DNA of 64,000 nucleotides from a virus. Under the pieces are notes generated by a model. That model saw nothing but the letters and a program-made list of their open reading frames with translations. It had not been told where the DNA came from and ran no database searches. Location: the IMG/VR virus record IMGVR_UViG_3300032163_000005, positions 1 through 64,000 of that record, one strand, 5' to 3'. Of this stretch, positions 6,684 through 15,272 are shown piece by piece (within the stretch, counting starts at the first letter, position 1; the number at the start of each line of letters is the position of its first letter). Position numbers and translations under genes: made by a program.

Positions 6684-8633
6684 CTATCCGATCACCCTGA
6701 GCTCACTCCACTTTCCCTGCCTGGAAACTTCAATCCTTGCCGGTAGAGAGTCGAGGACGCTCGCGTGATGTGCCGTGATAAAAGCCTGTTCCGCTCCCCA
6801 ACTTCTCAACATGCTGGGGAGTCCTGAAGACAGCGCTCTTCGGTGGGAAGCATCGAGTTGTCCCCATGCCTCATCGATGAGGATCGTTCCCCACTGCGAT
6901 CCGCGCTTGTCCCTGAGCCACGCACCCGCGCCCATGGCCACTGTGACGCCTGCAAGATCTTCGAGCGCGGCCGACCTATCCGAGAGCTCCAAGTCAAGTC
7001 GGTGAACGAGCTTGGGTCCGCGTGCAGCATTGCAACGGCCGCATGCCCGAACCTTGGTGGAGCTCGGGAATGGATGGCCGCACGCTTCACACGCTGTCGC
7101 GAGTCCCTGCCCTTCGCGAGCCCATTGCACTTTGACCTGCAGATTGATGTTGCTGACATCAAGAGCTTCATTGGCTCGTGCTTCTATTTGCGCAAGAGCA
7201 GACTCAGCGACTCTTCGTTGTGCACCATTACGACCAAAGATGAGCGTTGCTTGTGATGCGGTCTGTTCGGCGAGCGTGAGTTTTTTGATCTCCGCGTTCT
7301 GCACCTCGATGAGCTTGGTTGCATCCGCGTATGACTGCACTGCCCACGTGAAGTGCGTGACCTTCGATACACCCTCATCGACCACCTTTCTTTGATCGGC
7401 TTCTTGAGCTTTGGGCTCTTCAAGCGAAGAAGACAGATCGACTTGCCGGCGTCGCTCCATATCCGGTTGGAGCTTGAGCGCCCGAGCTCGCATTTCTTTG
7501 AGGCGAGCTTGCTTCTCTTGATAGTCGAGGAATGCATTTCGATGCTTGGTGAGATCGCCCGCTGTGGTCGCAAACTTGAGATTCATTTCGAGGTTGAGAG
7601 CGATGGCTGCTTCGTGAGTTTTCTTCGCAGCCCCACGTCGCTGATTGATTTGCTCCTTGATGGGGCATTGAAGCTCGGCAACCGGACACGTTCCGTCGAA
7701 CGTTCCCCGCGCTGGTCCTTCCACTTGCTTCAGTCTGAGATTGGTCTGTGCGCGTTGCTCGAGAATGTCTCGATGACATTCCGTCGCTGACTCGAACGCG
7801 AGCTTGAGGACACCACCGTCCATCTTATCGAGCTCGGTTTTGAGCTTCGTTCCTTCTTCGATCAACGATTCATACTGCTCGACGCTGGCGCGGAACGTCG
7901 CGTCAGCTTCCACGCGAAACCGCTTGGTGGAGATCTCTTCGAGCTTTTGCTTTTGGATCGTGAGTGATTGCTCTGCGTCCTTTCGCGCGCTGAGAAGCTC
8001 CTCGGCATTCTTGAACGGGCCAAGTGCGTGTGTCTGCTTCTCCTGCCATCCTTGGCGTACTCGCTCCGCCGTCTCGATTTGCGTCACCACTGTGCTCAGG
8101 AGGTCTCTGGCGCGCTCTTCCGCACGCTCGAGTGGTCCGAGCCCCACCCAAGTAGAAACGCTGTTCATGCGGTCCTCAGGCCTGCTGAGGATGAATCTCG
8201 CGACCTGCCTCTGTTCGAGGTGTCTCGTGGCGTAGAAGTCAGTCTCGTTGATCCCAATGAGCTCGATGAGACGGAGCTCGGCTTGGTCTCTCGTCATCTC
8301 TGTTTCAGTCGTTCCGCGATGCTCAATCAATTGAAGCCGAGTGGACTTGCCGCGAATGCGCGTACGGATGATGCAAGTCCCATCATCGAGCTCAAGCCCG
8401 ACACCCCCATGATCTTCGCCGTTGGAGATCCATGCGTCTTCAGTGCGATGTCGGTGCTTGCCCCAAAGCGCAAACCCGATGCCCTCGAGAAACGCTGTCT
8501 TGCCGCTCGCGTTCGATTTCTCCCGATCGCCATCGCGCTGTGCACTAACCGCGTACGCAAGCGACTCGAGTTGGAGCTCTTGGTGCCCGCGAAAGCACAG
8601 GAAGTTTTCAAACCAGATCTTCGCGACTCTCAC
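6684..8633 (-). CDS. SbcC/Rad50-like recombination nuclease subunit (T4 gp46-like)
   Basis: About 649 residues. GTG at 8633 (VRVAKIWFENFLCFRG) was chosen because it gives the typical family N-terminus, is about 9 bp from GGAGG, and overlaps the preceding stop as GTGA. A P-loop (SNASGKTAF) near residue 45 and a Walker B (TILIDEAWGQLD) near 590 flank a long coiled coil. The hook region has CPVAELQCP, and a second Cys cluster, CEACGHPF...CGRC, lies near 530, where a canonical signature motif is not obvious. With the SbcD homologue at 9743-10486 it should form an ATP-dependent nuclease processing DNA ends for recombination-dependent replication. Confidence 0.88.
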   Translation of the reverse strand: MRVAKIWFENFLCFRGHQELQLESLAYAVSAQRDGDREKSNASGKTAFLEGIGFALWGKHRHRTEDAWISNGEDHGGVGLELDDGTCIIRTRIRGKSTRLQLIEHRGTTETEMTRDQAELRLIELIGINETDFYATRHLEQRQVARFILSRPEDRMNSVSTWVGLGPLERAEERARDLLSTVVTQIETAERVRQGWQEKQTHALGPFKNAEELLSARKDAEQSLTIQKQKLEEISTKRFRVEADATFRASVEQYESLIEEGTKLKTELDKMDGGVLKLAFESATECHRDILEQRAQTNLRLKQVEGPARGTFDGTCPVAELQCPIKEQINQRRGAAKKTHEAAIALNLEMNLKFATTAGDLTKHRNAFLDYQEKQARLKEMRARALKLQPDMERRRQVDLSSSLEEPKAQEADQRKVVDEGVSKVTHFTWAVQSYADATKLIEVQNAEIKKLTLAEQTASQATLIFGRNGAQRRVAESALAQIEARANEALDVSNINLQVKVQWAREGQGLATACEACGHPFPSSTKVRACGRCNAARGPKLVHRLDLELSDRSAALEDLAGVTVAMGAGAWLRDKRGSQWGTILIDEAWGQLDASHRRALSSGLPSMLRSWGAEQAFITAHHASVLDSLPARIEVSRQGKWSELRVIG

Positions 8634-8845
8634 AACCTCCACCCTCCACGCCAGTCGTAGCGCCGCATGAAATGGAAGAGGTTCTCGTAAAAGTCATCCA
8701 TCCCAGAGAATGTCTCTCCGTTCTGTTCACCTTCGCGTTCCTCAACCACGGTCCACTTGTCACCGTGACGAGTCATCGTGATCTTGGTGAGTCGATTTGT
8801 GTCGAGAGCTGGCATTGTAGGAGGCGTAACGAGTCGTCGAGCCAT
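8630..8845 (-). CDS. Unknown small protein with MARRLV N-terminus
   Basis: 71 residues starting MARRLVTPPT, containing RLTKITMTRHGDKWTVVEE and an aromatic, Arg-rich end (FHFMRRYDWRGGWRL). It is coupled to the SbcC-like gene by a GTGA overlap. Its N-terminus is shared with several replication proteins in the window. Function unknown; a small accessory of the SbcCD complex is conceivable from position. Confidence 0.7.
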   Translation of the reverse strand: MARRLVTPPTMPALDTNRLTKITMTRHGDKWTVVEEREGEQNGETFSGMDDFYENLFHFMRRYDWRGGWRL

Positions 8846-8863
8846 ACCCGCATACTTGCCGCT

Positions 8864-9232
8864 TCAGATGCCGCACTCGCTCATGATGCGTTCTAAAAGA
8901 TCACGAAGCTTAGGCTTGTCGTGGAACGAGCTCTCTTCCGTGAGCTCCAAAACGGCTTGTCGTGCAGTGATGGACGACTTGGTCTCGAGAACCGGCGATT
9001 TGGGTTTTGGTGCTCGTTGCACAATAACCTTTGCAGCAACACTCGAGAGAGCTTCGTGCGCTGCCCGCACTTCAACATCGCTGTCGTTGTGCTGCGTCTT
9101 GAGACGCACGATGGCATCCGTCGCATGCTCGAGAATTTCTTCGTGAGCGTTAGGCGTCGTTGTGATGAGCTCTCGCGCATTCTCAATGCGGATTTCACGC
9201 ACGGCCTTCTGAGAGACGAGTCTACGGGCCAC
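8864..9232 (-). CDS. Unknown protein with ARRLV N-terminus, GTG start
   Basis: 122 residues. GTG at 9230-9232 gives (M)ARRLVSQKA, matching the N-terminus of the next gene and others; an upstream start at 9262 would run into the neighbouring gene. Mostly helical (HEEILEHATDAIVRLKTQH). It overlaps the stop of the upstream gene by 11 bp. No family recognised. Confidence 0.65.
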   Translation of the reverse strand: MARRLVSQKAVREIRIENARELITTTPNAHEEILEHATDAIVRLKTQHNDSDVEVRAAHEALSSVAAKVIVQRAPKPKSPVLETKSSITARQAVLELTEESSFHDKPKLRDLLERIMSECGI

Positions 9233-9743
9233 GGCGCATCCGTTCTGTTTCAATCGCATCAAGCATCGCGATCGGAACGCTAGATGACTGCCGTTTCATG
9301 ATCTCTACTATCGCGCTGCGACATCTGGGATCTTTCTGATCATTCATTCGTGCGAGCTCTTCCAAAAGCTTCCAATGTTCATCATCCGTTGCGGCCTTCT
9401 CGAACACACACGAGTCTTTTGGTTCCCACGACAGTGGCCACCCACATGGGATGATGAAATCAGTTTCGATAGCACCGACCGTCCAATGTTCGTTGCAACG
9501 TTTACTCCAAACCATGTCACCAACGCGAAGCTCGGGAACGTGGTCCGCAATCCAGAGACGCGCGAGCTTTTCATTGTCCTCACGAAGGACCTTGGCGCCC
9601 ATCACATAGATGATTCCGTTCTCAAGTAGAAAGTCGATGAGAACATCCATCGCTCCTTCACTGGTCCGTGCTTGTGCTCCGAGCTCGAGTTTATGGACGC
9701 ATTCGGGGCGTTTGCAATTTGCATCCTTTTTCATCTTGAGCAT
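9222..9743 (-). CDS. Unknown protein in SbcCD operon
   Basis: 173 residues, ATG at 9743 overlapping the SbcD-like stop as TGATG. The N-terminus has Cys residues (CKRPECVHKLELG) that may bind metal; the middle (VPELRVGDMVWSKRCNEHWTV) resembles a small SH3-like barrel; the end is helical. No known family. Its position between recombination genes suggests a DNA-metabolism role. Confidence 0.7.
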   Translation of the reverse strand: MLKMKKDANCKRPECVHKLELGAQARTSEGAMDVLIDFLLENGIIYVMGAKVLREDNEKLARLWIADHVPELRVGDMVWSKRCNEHWTVGAIETDFIIPCGWPLSWEPKDSCVFEKAATDDEHWKLLEELARMNDQKDPRCRSAIVEIMKRQSSSVPIAMLDAIETERMRRGP

Positions 9744-10486
9744 CAAACTTCTCCCAAGAGAAAACAGGGTGAGTGTCGTTCTTCACCAAACGTAAGCCTC
9801 GCGAGCGCACCTGGAATCTCGAGTGTGAAGTTTGGAAATGTCACCGTCTGGCGCTTGTGGAAATGACCTTGTATAGCCGTCACGCGAATGTTCTCTTTCG
9901 CGAACGCTGACACACGTTCGACGGGATACTTCACGTCACGCCCACGATTCATCTCCGAGCTCTCCTCACCACGCTGCACACCGGGAATGTTGGTGAGATG
10001 CGAGAGAACGAAACACGGCATGGATTCGCGTTGTGCGTGCTCGCGATACATCGCCACAAGATCGAGCTCCGAAGGATTGTATGGAGCGGTCGCGGCGGGA
10101 TACGGAAGTCCGATCACCACAAACCCATTGACCACAGTTGCACGTGGTTGCTCAAACACATGCGTGAGCGCTGACATCGCATAGAGTGGAGAGAGAACCG
10201 TGTCTCCTGATCCATCTTCGATGACGTCGTGATTGCCCGACACAGCGAAGAACGGGATCTCCATCTCCTCGCACGCTGCAGCCGTCTCGAGGATCAATCG
10301 AATCGCTCGAATGGTCGCAGCGCCATTGTCTGGATTGGCGAGGTCACCCATGAAGAAGTACGCATCAACGTTTTCCTTCTCCGCGACCTTCAAGCTCGCT
10401 TCAACCGCACGCTGAATCTCATCGAATCGCCTCACCCCATGAGAGACCCAATCCGCGTGCCAGTCTGAGGTGGCGATGTACTTCAT
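9743..10486 (-). CDS. SbcD/Mre11-like metallophosphoesterase (T4 gp47-like)
   Basis: 247 residues with the full calcineurin-like metal-binding set: SDWH (D8, H10), GDLANPD, GNHD and GHFH. It is shorter than bacterial SbcD because the C-terminal cap is missing, as in phage gp47 proteins. It is predicted to be the nuclease subunit partnering the SbcC-like protein at 6684-8633. Three small genes separate the pair. Its start overlaps the HNH gene by ATGA. Confidence 0.9.
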   Translation of the reverse strand: MKYIATSDWHADWVSHGVRRFDEIQRAVEASLKVAEKENVDAYFFMGDLANPDNGAATIRAIRLILETAAACEEMEIPFFAVSGNHDVIEDGSGDTVLSPLYAMSALTHVFEQPRATVVNGFVVIGLPYPAATAPYNPSELDLVAMYREHAQRESMPCFVLSHLTNIPGVQRGEESSEMNRGRDVKYPVERVSAFAKENIRVTAIQGHFHKRQTVTFPNFTLEIPGALARLTFGEERHSPCFLLGEV

Positions 10487-11112
10487 CGCGGCTCACAGTC
10501 ACGTTTCGGCCGCACGGCTTCAGTGAGTGCTCGTTCGGCCGACCATCCCAACTTCACCAATCGGTTGTGAAGCGTTTTGTATCGGATGCAAAGCTTCTCG
10601 GACCATTGTTGGAGTGTCATTCGTTCACCACGAAATCGGACCACGTGTGACGTCGTCCGATGAGTGCCCTGCTCTTTGTACGTCGCCCACACACAATTTT
10701 TGGGTGTGTAATTCCCATTATTGTTTTTTCGATCAATCGTGAACTGAGCTCGTCCCGATGGGTGTTCTCCGCGTGGTCGTGGTCCCATATCAGCCAGAAA
10801 ATTTTCAAATACTCGCCATCTGACACACACTCGGATCCCGCGACCTCCGTAATTCTCATACTGCTGCGCTGACGGATTTGTGCAGCGCTGAATCAACGAC
10901 GCCCAAATGTAATATTCAGGGCGCTGCTTTCCTTTCACACGTTTCGCGAACCCGTGGCGAAGTCGGACAGGGCGATTTGACATCTCCTCAACACGCCATC
11001 GCCGGTCGCAGGCTTTGCACCGCTGACTCGTCTTGTGAATCAGAGCTCCGCACGCGCATGGATGTTTGTTCCGCTCTTGATACCGCCGTTGTGCTGCCCA
11101 TCGTTCACTCAT
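10483..11112 (-). CDS. HNH-family (homing-type) endonuclease
   Basis: 209 residues. The core YYIWASLIQRCTNPSAQQYE, followed by NYGGRGIRVC, FENFLADMGPRP and FTIDRKNNNGNY, is typical of free-standing phage HNH/AP2-type homing endonucleases. An N-terminal C-x-C...C-x2-C zinc motif (CACGALI...CKAC) precedes it, and a C-terminal helix-turn-helix-like segment (MTLQQWSEKLCIRYKTLHNR) follows. Part of the gene is visibly more AT-rich than its neighbours. It interrupts an otherwise tight recombination operon with ATGA overlaps on both sides, so it is probably a mobile insertion. Confidence 0.85.
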   Translation of the reverse strand: MSERWAAQRRYQERNKHPCACGALIHKTSQRCKACDRRWRVEEMSNRPVRLRHGFAKRVKGKQRPEYYIWASLIQRCTNPSAQQYENYGGRGIRVCVRWRVFENFLADMGPRPRGEHPSGRAQFTIDRKNNNGNYTPKNCVWATYKEQGTHRTTSHVVRFRGERMTLQQWSEKLCIRYKTLHNRLVKLGWSAERALTEAVRPKRDCEPR

Positions 11113-12608
11113 CTTACGAGGTATAGCTCTTTTTTGGCTCTGGTGATAGCCACATATGCAAGCGCCCGCTCTTCAAACGTTACCGCCTGCGTCACGTATT
11201 CACCGGTTTCATTACGAACCGTTCTCGCGTTGAGATACGTGCTCCAAAGCAAGAACACACGATCACGCTCCATGCCCTTGAATCGGTGCGTGCTCGAGAA
11301 GAGAACGCGTTCTCGATCATCCCCATCATCGAACATGACCGAGATGTTGCGCAGCACTTCCGCGATGCTCTTAGCTCCGTCTGCGAATGCTTCCACACAT
11401 GCCGCTTTGTCCGTGATGGGTTGAGGATCCTGGTCTTTTGCTTGACACTTATCCACTTCCCTCATGCGCCATGCGGCAACCCAATCGAGAAGATCCGTGA
11501 CCGAACTTGCTTGAGACCTTGTCACCATTCCTGAGAGGGTCTTTCCAAGATCGCGCCCGACGATGTTGCTCTTGATGCCCGCTCGGATGAAGGCCATGCA
11601 TTGTTTGATCAGCGCCGCGTTCGTGCGCGAGATGATCACATCACCGGGTCTGGCTTTGGTGATGAGCTGATTCACTGCGAGATTTTCAACAAGACCTTCT
11701 TCCGCGTTGGGTGCCGCTTCAAGATCAGGAACAAGCTCGTTGGCTTTGCGCACGATGGATCGTGCACATCGAAACGTCACCGTGAGTGGCATTTGTTTGG
11801 CTTGAAGCTGAGATCGTATGCGATTGAACATCGCAGTACCCGCGCCACGCCATTCGTAGATCGCTTGGAACGGATCATAGACGACAACGATGCGTCCGAC
11901 CCCGCCCGCGAGTGAGAACGCAAGACGGAGTTGGTTCTCTGCCATGTCCTGAGCTTCATCCACGAAGACGATGTCATTGACGTACTTCGGCTTGAGATTG
12001 AGCACGATCGGGAGCCAGACTTGATCGTCGAAGTCGACAAGTCCCGGCATCTCTTTGGCGCTCTTCATCGCCGCGAACGCCATTTGCGCGAGCTCGCGTT
12101 GCGAGACGAGACCATCCGCATCAATGTCATGATCCTCGAAGACTTCTTGGGCGCGTTCGAGATCTTCGACCAAGTAAGCCTTGCACATCGAAGCCGCACG
12201 CTTGACCGCTGTAACGAGCTTGGTCGGCGCGCCCATCCCCGCTGCTTCCTTCGCGAGCAAAATGCCTTTGTCCGTGTCAATCGTGCAGTGACGATCGTGC
12301 GCTTTGAGGATCGCGAATCCCGCCGCATGAAACGTGCGGACCTTGAGTGAGTCTGGCGCCTTGGCCTTGAGATCATCAGCGATCGTCCGATTGAACGCCG
12401 TGAGTCCCGCGTTCACCTTGGGAGGAAGTCTCACGGCACACTCGAGAATGGTCGTGCTTTTTCCCGCACCTGCTCGTGCGACCACTTCAAGGTTTCCCTG
12501 GCCTTTGACCACGGCTTCGAAGACCGCCTCTTGTTGGGGCGTCCAGGCCTTCTTTGTTCCCGCTCGTACAGACGCCCCGAGGAACAGATCCATGTCTTCG
12601 TTACTCAT
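11109..12608 (-). CDS. UvrD/PcrA-like superfamily 1 helicase
   Basis: 499 residues. Motif I ARAGAGKST (about 44-52), motif II VFVDEAQD, motif III YDPFQAIYEWRG, motif IV-like TFRCARSI, and motifs V/VI STHRFKGME and VAITRAKKELYLV mark a complete SF1A helicase. It probably unwinds DNA during replication restart or recombination, in the manner of T4 Dda or UvrD. The start is 6 bp after the recurring GCGGCAAGGA element. It lies between the RecA-family gene and the SbcD side of the operon. Confidence 0.9.
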   Translation of the reverse strand: MSNEDMDLFLGASVRAGTKKAWTPQQEAVFEAVVKGQGNLEVVARAGAGKSTTILECAVRLPPKVNAGLTAFNRTIADDLKAKAPDSLKVRTFHAAGFAILKAHDRHCTIDTDKGILLAKEAAGMGAPTKLVTAVKRAASMCKAYLVEDLERAQEVFEDHDIDADGLVSQRELAQMAFAAMKSAKEMPGLVDFDDQVWLPIVLNLKPKYVNDIVFVDEAQDMAENQLRLAFSLAGGVGRIVVVYDPFQAIYEWRGAGTAMFNRIRSQLQAKQMPLTVTFRCARSIVRKANELVPDLEAAPNAEEGLVENLAVNQLITKARPGDVIISRTNAALIKQCMAFIRAGIKSNIVGRDLGKTLSGMVTRSQASSVTDLLDWVAAWRMREVDKCQAKDQDPQPITDKAACVEAFADGAKSIAEVLRNISVMFDDGDDRERVLFSSTHRFKGMERDRVFLLWSTYLNARTVRNETGEYVTQAVTFEERALAYVAITRAKKELYLVR

Positions 12609-12623
12609 GCTTGGTCCTTGCCG

Positions 12624-13739
12624 CTACGCCGCAAACTTGGCGCGGCATTCTGCCTCGATTTGTTTCATCAGCTCCGAATTCTTGTGAAGAGCCTTTACCG
12701 CGTTGTGTTTGCCCTGCCCAAGTTTCTCGCCTTCATGACTGAGCCACGCACCCGTCATCTTCACGATGCCAAGATCAAGCCCGAGCTCGATCACATCGCG
12801 TGGACGGTCGAAGCCCTCGGGAACAAGTAGACCATTTGAAGTGTGGAAGAAGGCTTGTTCGACCTTGCCTTCCTTACTTGCGATTTTCGTTTTGTAGATC
12901 GTCACGCGATGCTTCTCGCCGTAGACTTTGCGATTCTTGTCCTCACCTTCCTGAATCCACGATGCACGCTCAACACGCATCGCTGCAGATGAATCGAAGA
13001 TGACGTCTTGACCTCCACCGACCTTGTAGGTTGGTGTGAATTCATTCCCATCCGTGTTCTCCATCTCACGCGCGATGGCCACGAATCCAGCGTTGGTCTG
13101 TTCGAGAAGAGGGACAAGCTCCATAAGCCACGCTGCATTCATCGCAGCCTGGATTTGTCCCATGCGCCTAAGAAGCCCGCTCTCCTTCTCACCCTTCGCG
13201 CGCAGTCCGAAGATCTCATCCCAGAGATTCTTGGGTACGAGCTTCTTCAACGAATCAACGACGATGATCGCGCTCGTATCTAGTGGGATCTCGCCGTCCT
13301 CTTTTGCTTTCGCGATCGTGAGAAGCGCTTCTCGAATATCCTTCCGAAGCTGTTCATACGTCGCAGGTCTCTGCGCAACAAAGTGCGGCGCATCAAACCG
13401 ATCCCCCATCATCTTCCGAACCCAATCACCAGGGGTGGTGCGTTCGGCATCGATGTAAATTGCAAAATGATCAAGCGCGATGAACGAGCTCATGAGTCCA
13501 AGCGTGAACGCCGTCTTGCCGTGATTGCTCGGTCCATGGACGAGCGTGAATCGTTCGATGGGATACCCCCCGACGCCAAGAGCCCGATCGATGTCGGGGA
13601 ATATCGTCGGGACCGCTTTGACGCGAGTAAGCACGTCGACCGCTGGCCTGAGTGACTTGAACCGCGATGCAACCTTTGCGAGCGCCGCAAGACGTTTCGC
13701 ACCTTCTTTGTTTTCAGGAACGAGACTTCGACGTGCCAT
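12624..13739 (-). CDS. RecA-family recombinase (UvsX-like role)
   Basis: 371 residues. A RecA-type core: FTLVHGPSNHGKTAF (P-loop about 69-76), IYIDAERTTPGDW, AIIVVDSLKKLVP (Walker B) and a Gly-rich segment (KVGGGQDVIFDSSAAM), with a basic C-terminus. It should form filaments on ssDNA for strand invasion, together with the SSB-like protein encoded just upstream. The N-terminus MARRSLVPEN belongs to the MARR-type group. The P-loop residue pattern (SNHGKT) differs from bacterial RecA and is closer to phage forms. Confidence 0.88.
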   Translation of the reverse strand: MARRSLVPENKEGAKRLAALAKVASRFKSLRPAVDVLTRVKAVPTIFPDIDRALGVGGYPIERFTLVHGPSNHGKTAFTLGLMSSFIALDHFAIYIDAERTTPGDWVRKMMGDRFDAPHFVAQRPATYEQLRKDIREALLTIAKAKEDGEIPLDTSAIIVVDSLKKLVPKNLWDEIFGLRAKGEKESGLLRRMGQIQAAMNAAWLMELVPLLEQTNAGFVAIAREMENTDGNEFTPTYKVGGGQDVIFDSSAAMRVERASWIQEGEDKNRKVYGEKHRVTIYKTKIASKEGKVEQAFFHTSNGLLVPEGFDRPRDVIELGLDLGIVKMTGAWLSHEGEKLGQGKHNAVKALHKNSELMKQIEAECRAKFAA

Positions 13740-13961
13740 TGATCACCTTGAACGTACGGGCCTGTTATCCCCGCTTGCTACACCGTTTGCGATCCTTCGA
13801 TTGGCGCGCATAGCGCTTTTGAAGGTCACCTCGTGAGAGTTTCGCGTGTTCTTCGTTCTTCAACAGTGAAGGGGGGATTTCAGTTGTTGAAGCTCTCTCA
13901 CTGCGTTGATTCGCAGCGTCGTCAGGAGGTCGGTTCCTCCTAGCAATTCGTTCAAGTCCTT
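13740..13961 (-). other. 222 bp gap between SSB-like and RecA-like genes with inverted repeats
   Basis: Unusually long gap for this genome. On the minus strand it holds AGGAGG-6-CCTCCT, CTGCG-6-CGCAG and an 8 bp perfect stem CTTCAACA...TGTTGAAG. One frame is open for most of the gap (segment RGDLQKRYARQSKDRKRCSKRG) but has no ATG or GTG; an internal TTG could give about 30 basic residues. Either a structured leader for the recombinase or a small gene with an atypical start. No promoter consensus is evident. Confidence 0.4.
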
Positions 13962-15215
13962 TCAGCCGAATGGCACATCGTCGCCCGTGTCAGTCCCATC
14001 GTCGTCGGCGTACTTCGCGCCACACTTTCCGCATTCGAGCTGTCCCTTTTTCATGGGCGCTTTGCACGCATCACATGGGTCGCCCATGTCTTCAGGTGGA
14101 GCAACAGGCCGACGTCCAGCCTTCTTTGGTCCTTCTGGCTTTGCACCATTCTCGTTCGCCGCCTTTGCAGCCGCGGCTTTCTTTACCGTCGTCTTCTTGG
14201 GCGCTGGCTTCTCTTCTTTCTCCTCTTCTTTGCTCTCTGATGCGTCTTCGTCTTCCTCATCTTCGTCCTTCGCTTGGACGCCAGAAAAGAGAGTGTCAAA
14301 TGGGAGCTCAACGCCGTCCGTGAGATGTTTCTCCATCCGAGATCGCATCGTCGCTGCGTTGAACGGATCAAGGTATTGCGAGAGATCTGGCGCGTCGCTC
14401 GTGATGAGCCGTTTAACCTCTTCAGTCAGTTGGATCTTGTTGATGCGAAGCGCGTCGTACTTGTCCTTGAGATCTTCGGCTTCCTCTCGATAGACGAACC
14501 GAATGCAATACGGGTTGATAGTCGGATCACCCTCTTCGGCGCCGTTTGACTCCTTCTCCTTGATGATGGTCGCGACCACCTTCTTCTTGAGAAGATCAGG
14601 CTCGGTTGTGATTTGTACGCCGCCCGCGATGTTGTTGTTGTCAACAATCGGGAAGACATAGGAGAGCTTCGGCATACAATTGAACTTCCACGCCGTCTGC
14701 GGATAGATGCCAACCGACTTCATCTCCTTTTTCTCATCGTCGGTGAGCTTGCGCGATCCAAACGCACCGTAGAGACCACCCGCTCTGATGATGGTGTTGT
14801 GCTTTGGATCGGACGCGCCCTCGAATCTGAAGAGCTCATCGATCCAGCTCATCGTTCCAGCGGCCACCTGACTCCTGACATACTCGATGAGCTTGCACAC
14901 CGGGCATCGGACAGGAGGAACCTTGCGCTCTCCTGATGGCGTGCGCTCGTACATCTCTTTGAGAACGCTCTCATCCTCATGACAGACGATAGGGAGCGAG
15001 TAGATCAGCTTCGTGATCTTCCGCGTGTCCTTGTCTTCTTGGATGATGACCTGCGGGAATGAGTGCCGCCAGACACCCACCGGAAGACGTTTGGTGTGAA
15101 GCCACGCATCGAGCTTGCTGGCGTCGTGCCAGCTCTTGAGACGTGACCCCCCACGCATCTTTGGACCGGAGTGATTGAGAAAGTCGTCAAAGGCTTCGAA
15201 TTCAGTAGCAGCCAT
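13962..15215 (-). CDS. Single-stranded DNA-binding protein (gp32-like role)
   Basis: 417 residues. The C-terminus is an acidic Asp-rich tail ending GDDVPFG, the hallmark of SSBs that contact partner proteins. The N-terminal region has a Cys pair (RCPVCKLIEY) and many aromatics, and a Lys/Ala/Glu-rich linker (about 320-370) leads to a C-terminal zinc ribbon (C-x2-C...C-x2-C: CDAC, CGKC). The role is inferred from the tail and from the position between the polymerase and recombinase genes. It is larger than T4 gp32 (about 300 residues) because of the linker and ribbon. Confidence 0.75.
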   Translation of the reverse strand: MAATEFEAFDDFLNHSGPKMRGGSRLKSWHDASKLDAWLHTKRLPVGVWRHSFPQVIIQEDKDTRKITKLIYSLPIVCHEDESVLKEMYERTPSGERKVPPVRCPVCKLIEYVRSQVAAGTMSWIDELFRFEGASDPKHNTIIRAGGLYGAFGSRKLTDDEKKEMKSVGIYPQTAWKFNCMPKLSYVFPIVDNNNIAGGVQITTEPDLLKKKVVATIIKEKESNGAEEGDPTINPYCIRFVYREEAEDLKDKYDALRINKIQLTEEVKRLITSDAPDLSQYLDPFNAATMRSRMEKHLTDGVELPFDTLFSGVQAKDEDEEDEDASESKEEEKEEKPAPKKTTVKKAAAAKAANENGAKPEGPKKAGRRPVAPPEDMGDPCDACKAPMKKGQLECGKCGAKYADDDGTDTGDDVPFG

Positions 15216-15272
15216 GTTTTTGCTCTTGGTTTGGGTTGTTGGGATCTACGTCCCACCCCATCATTACCGCCT

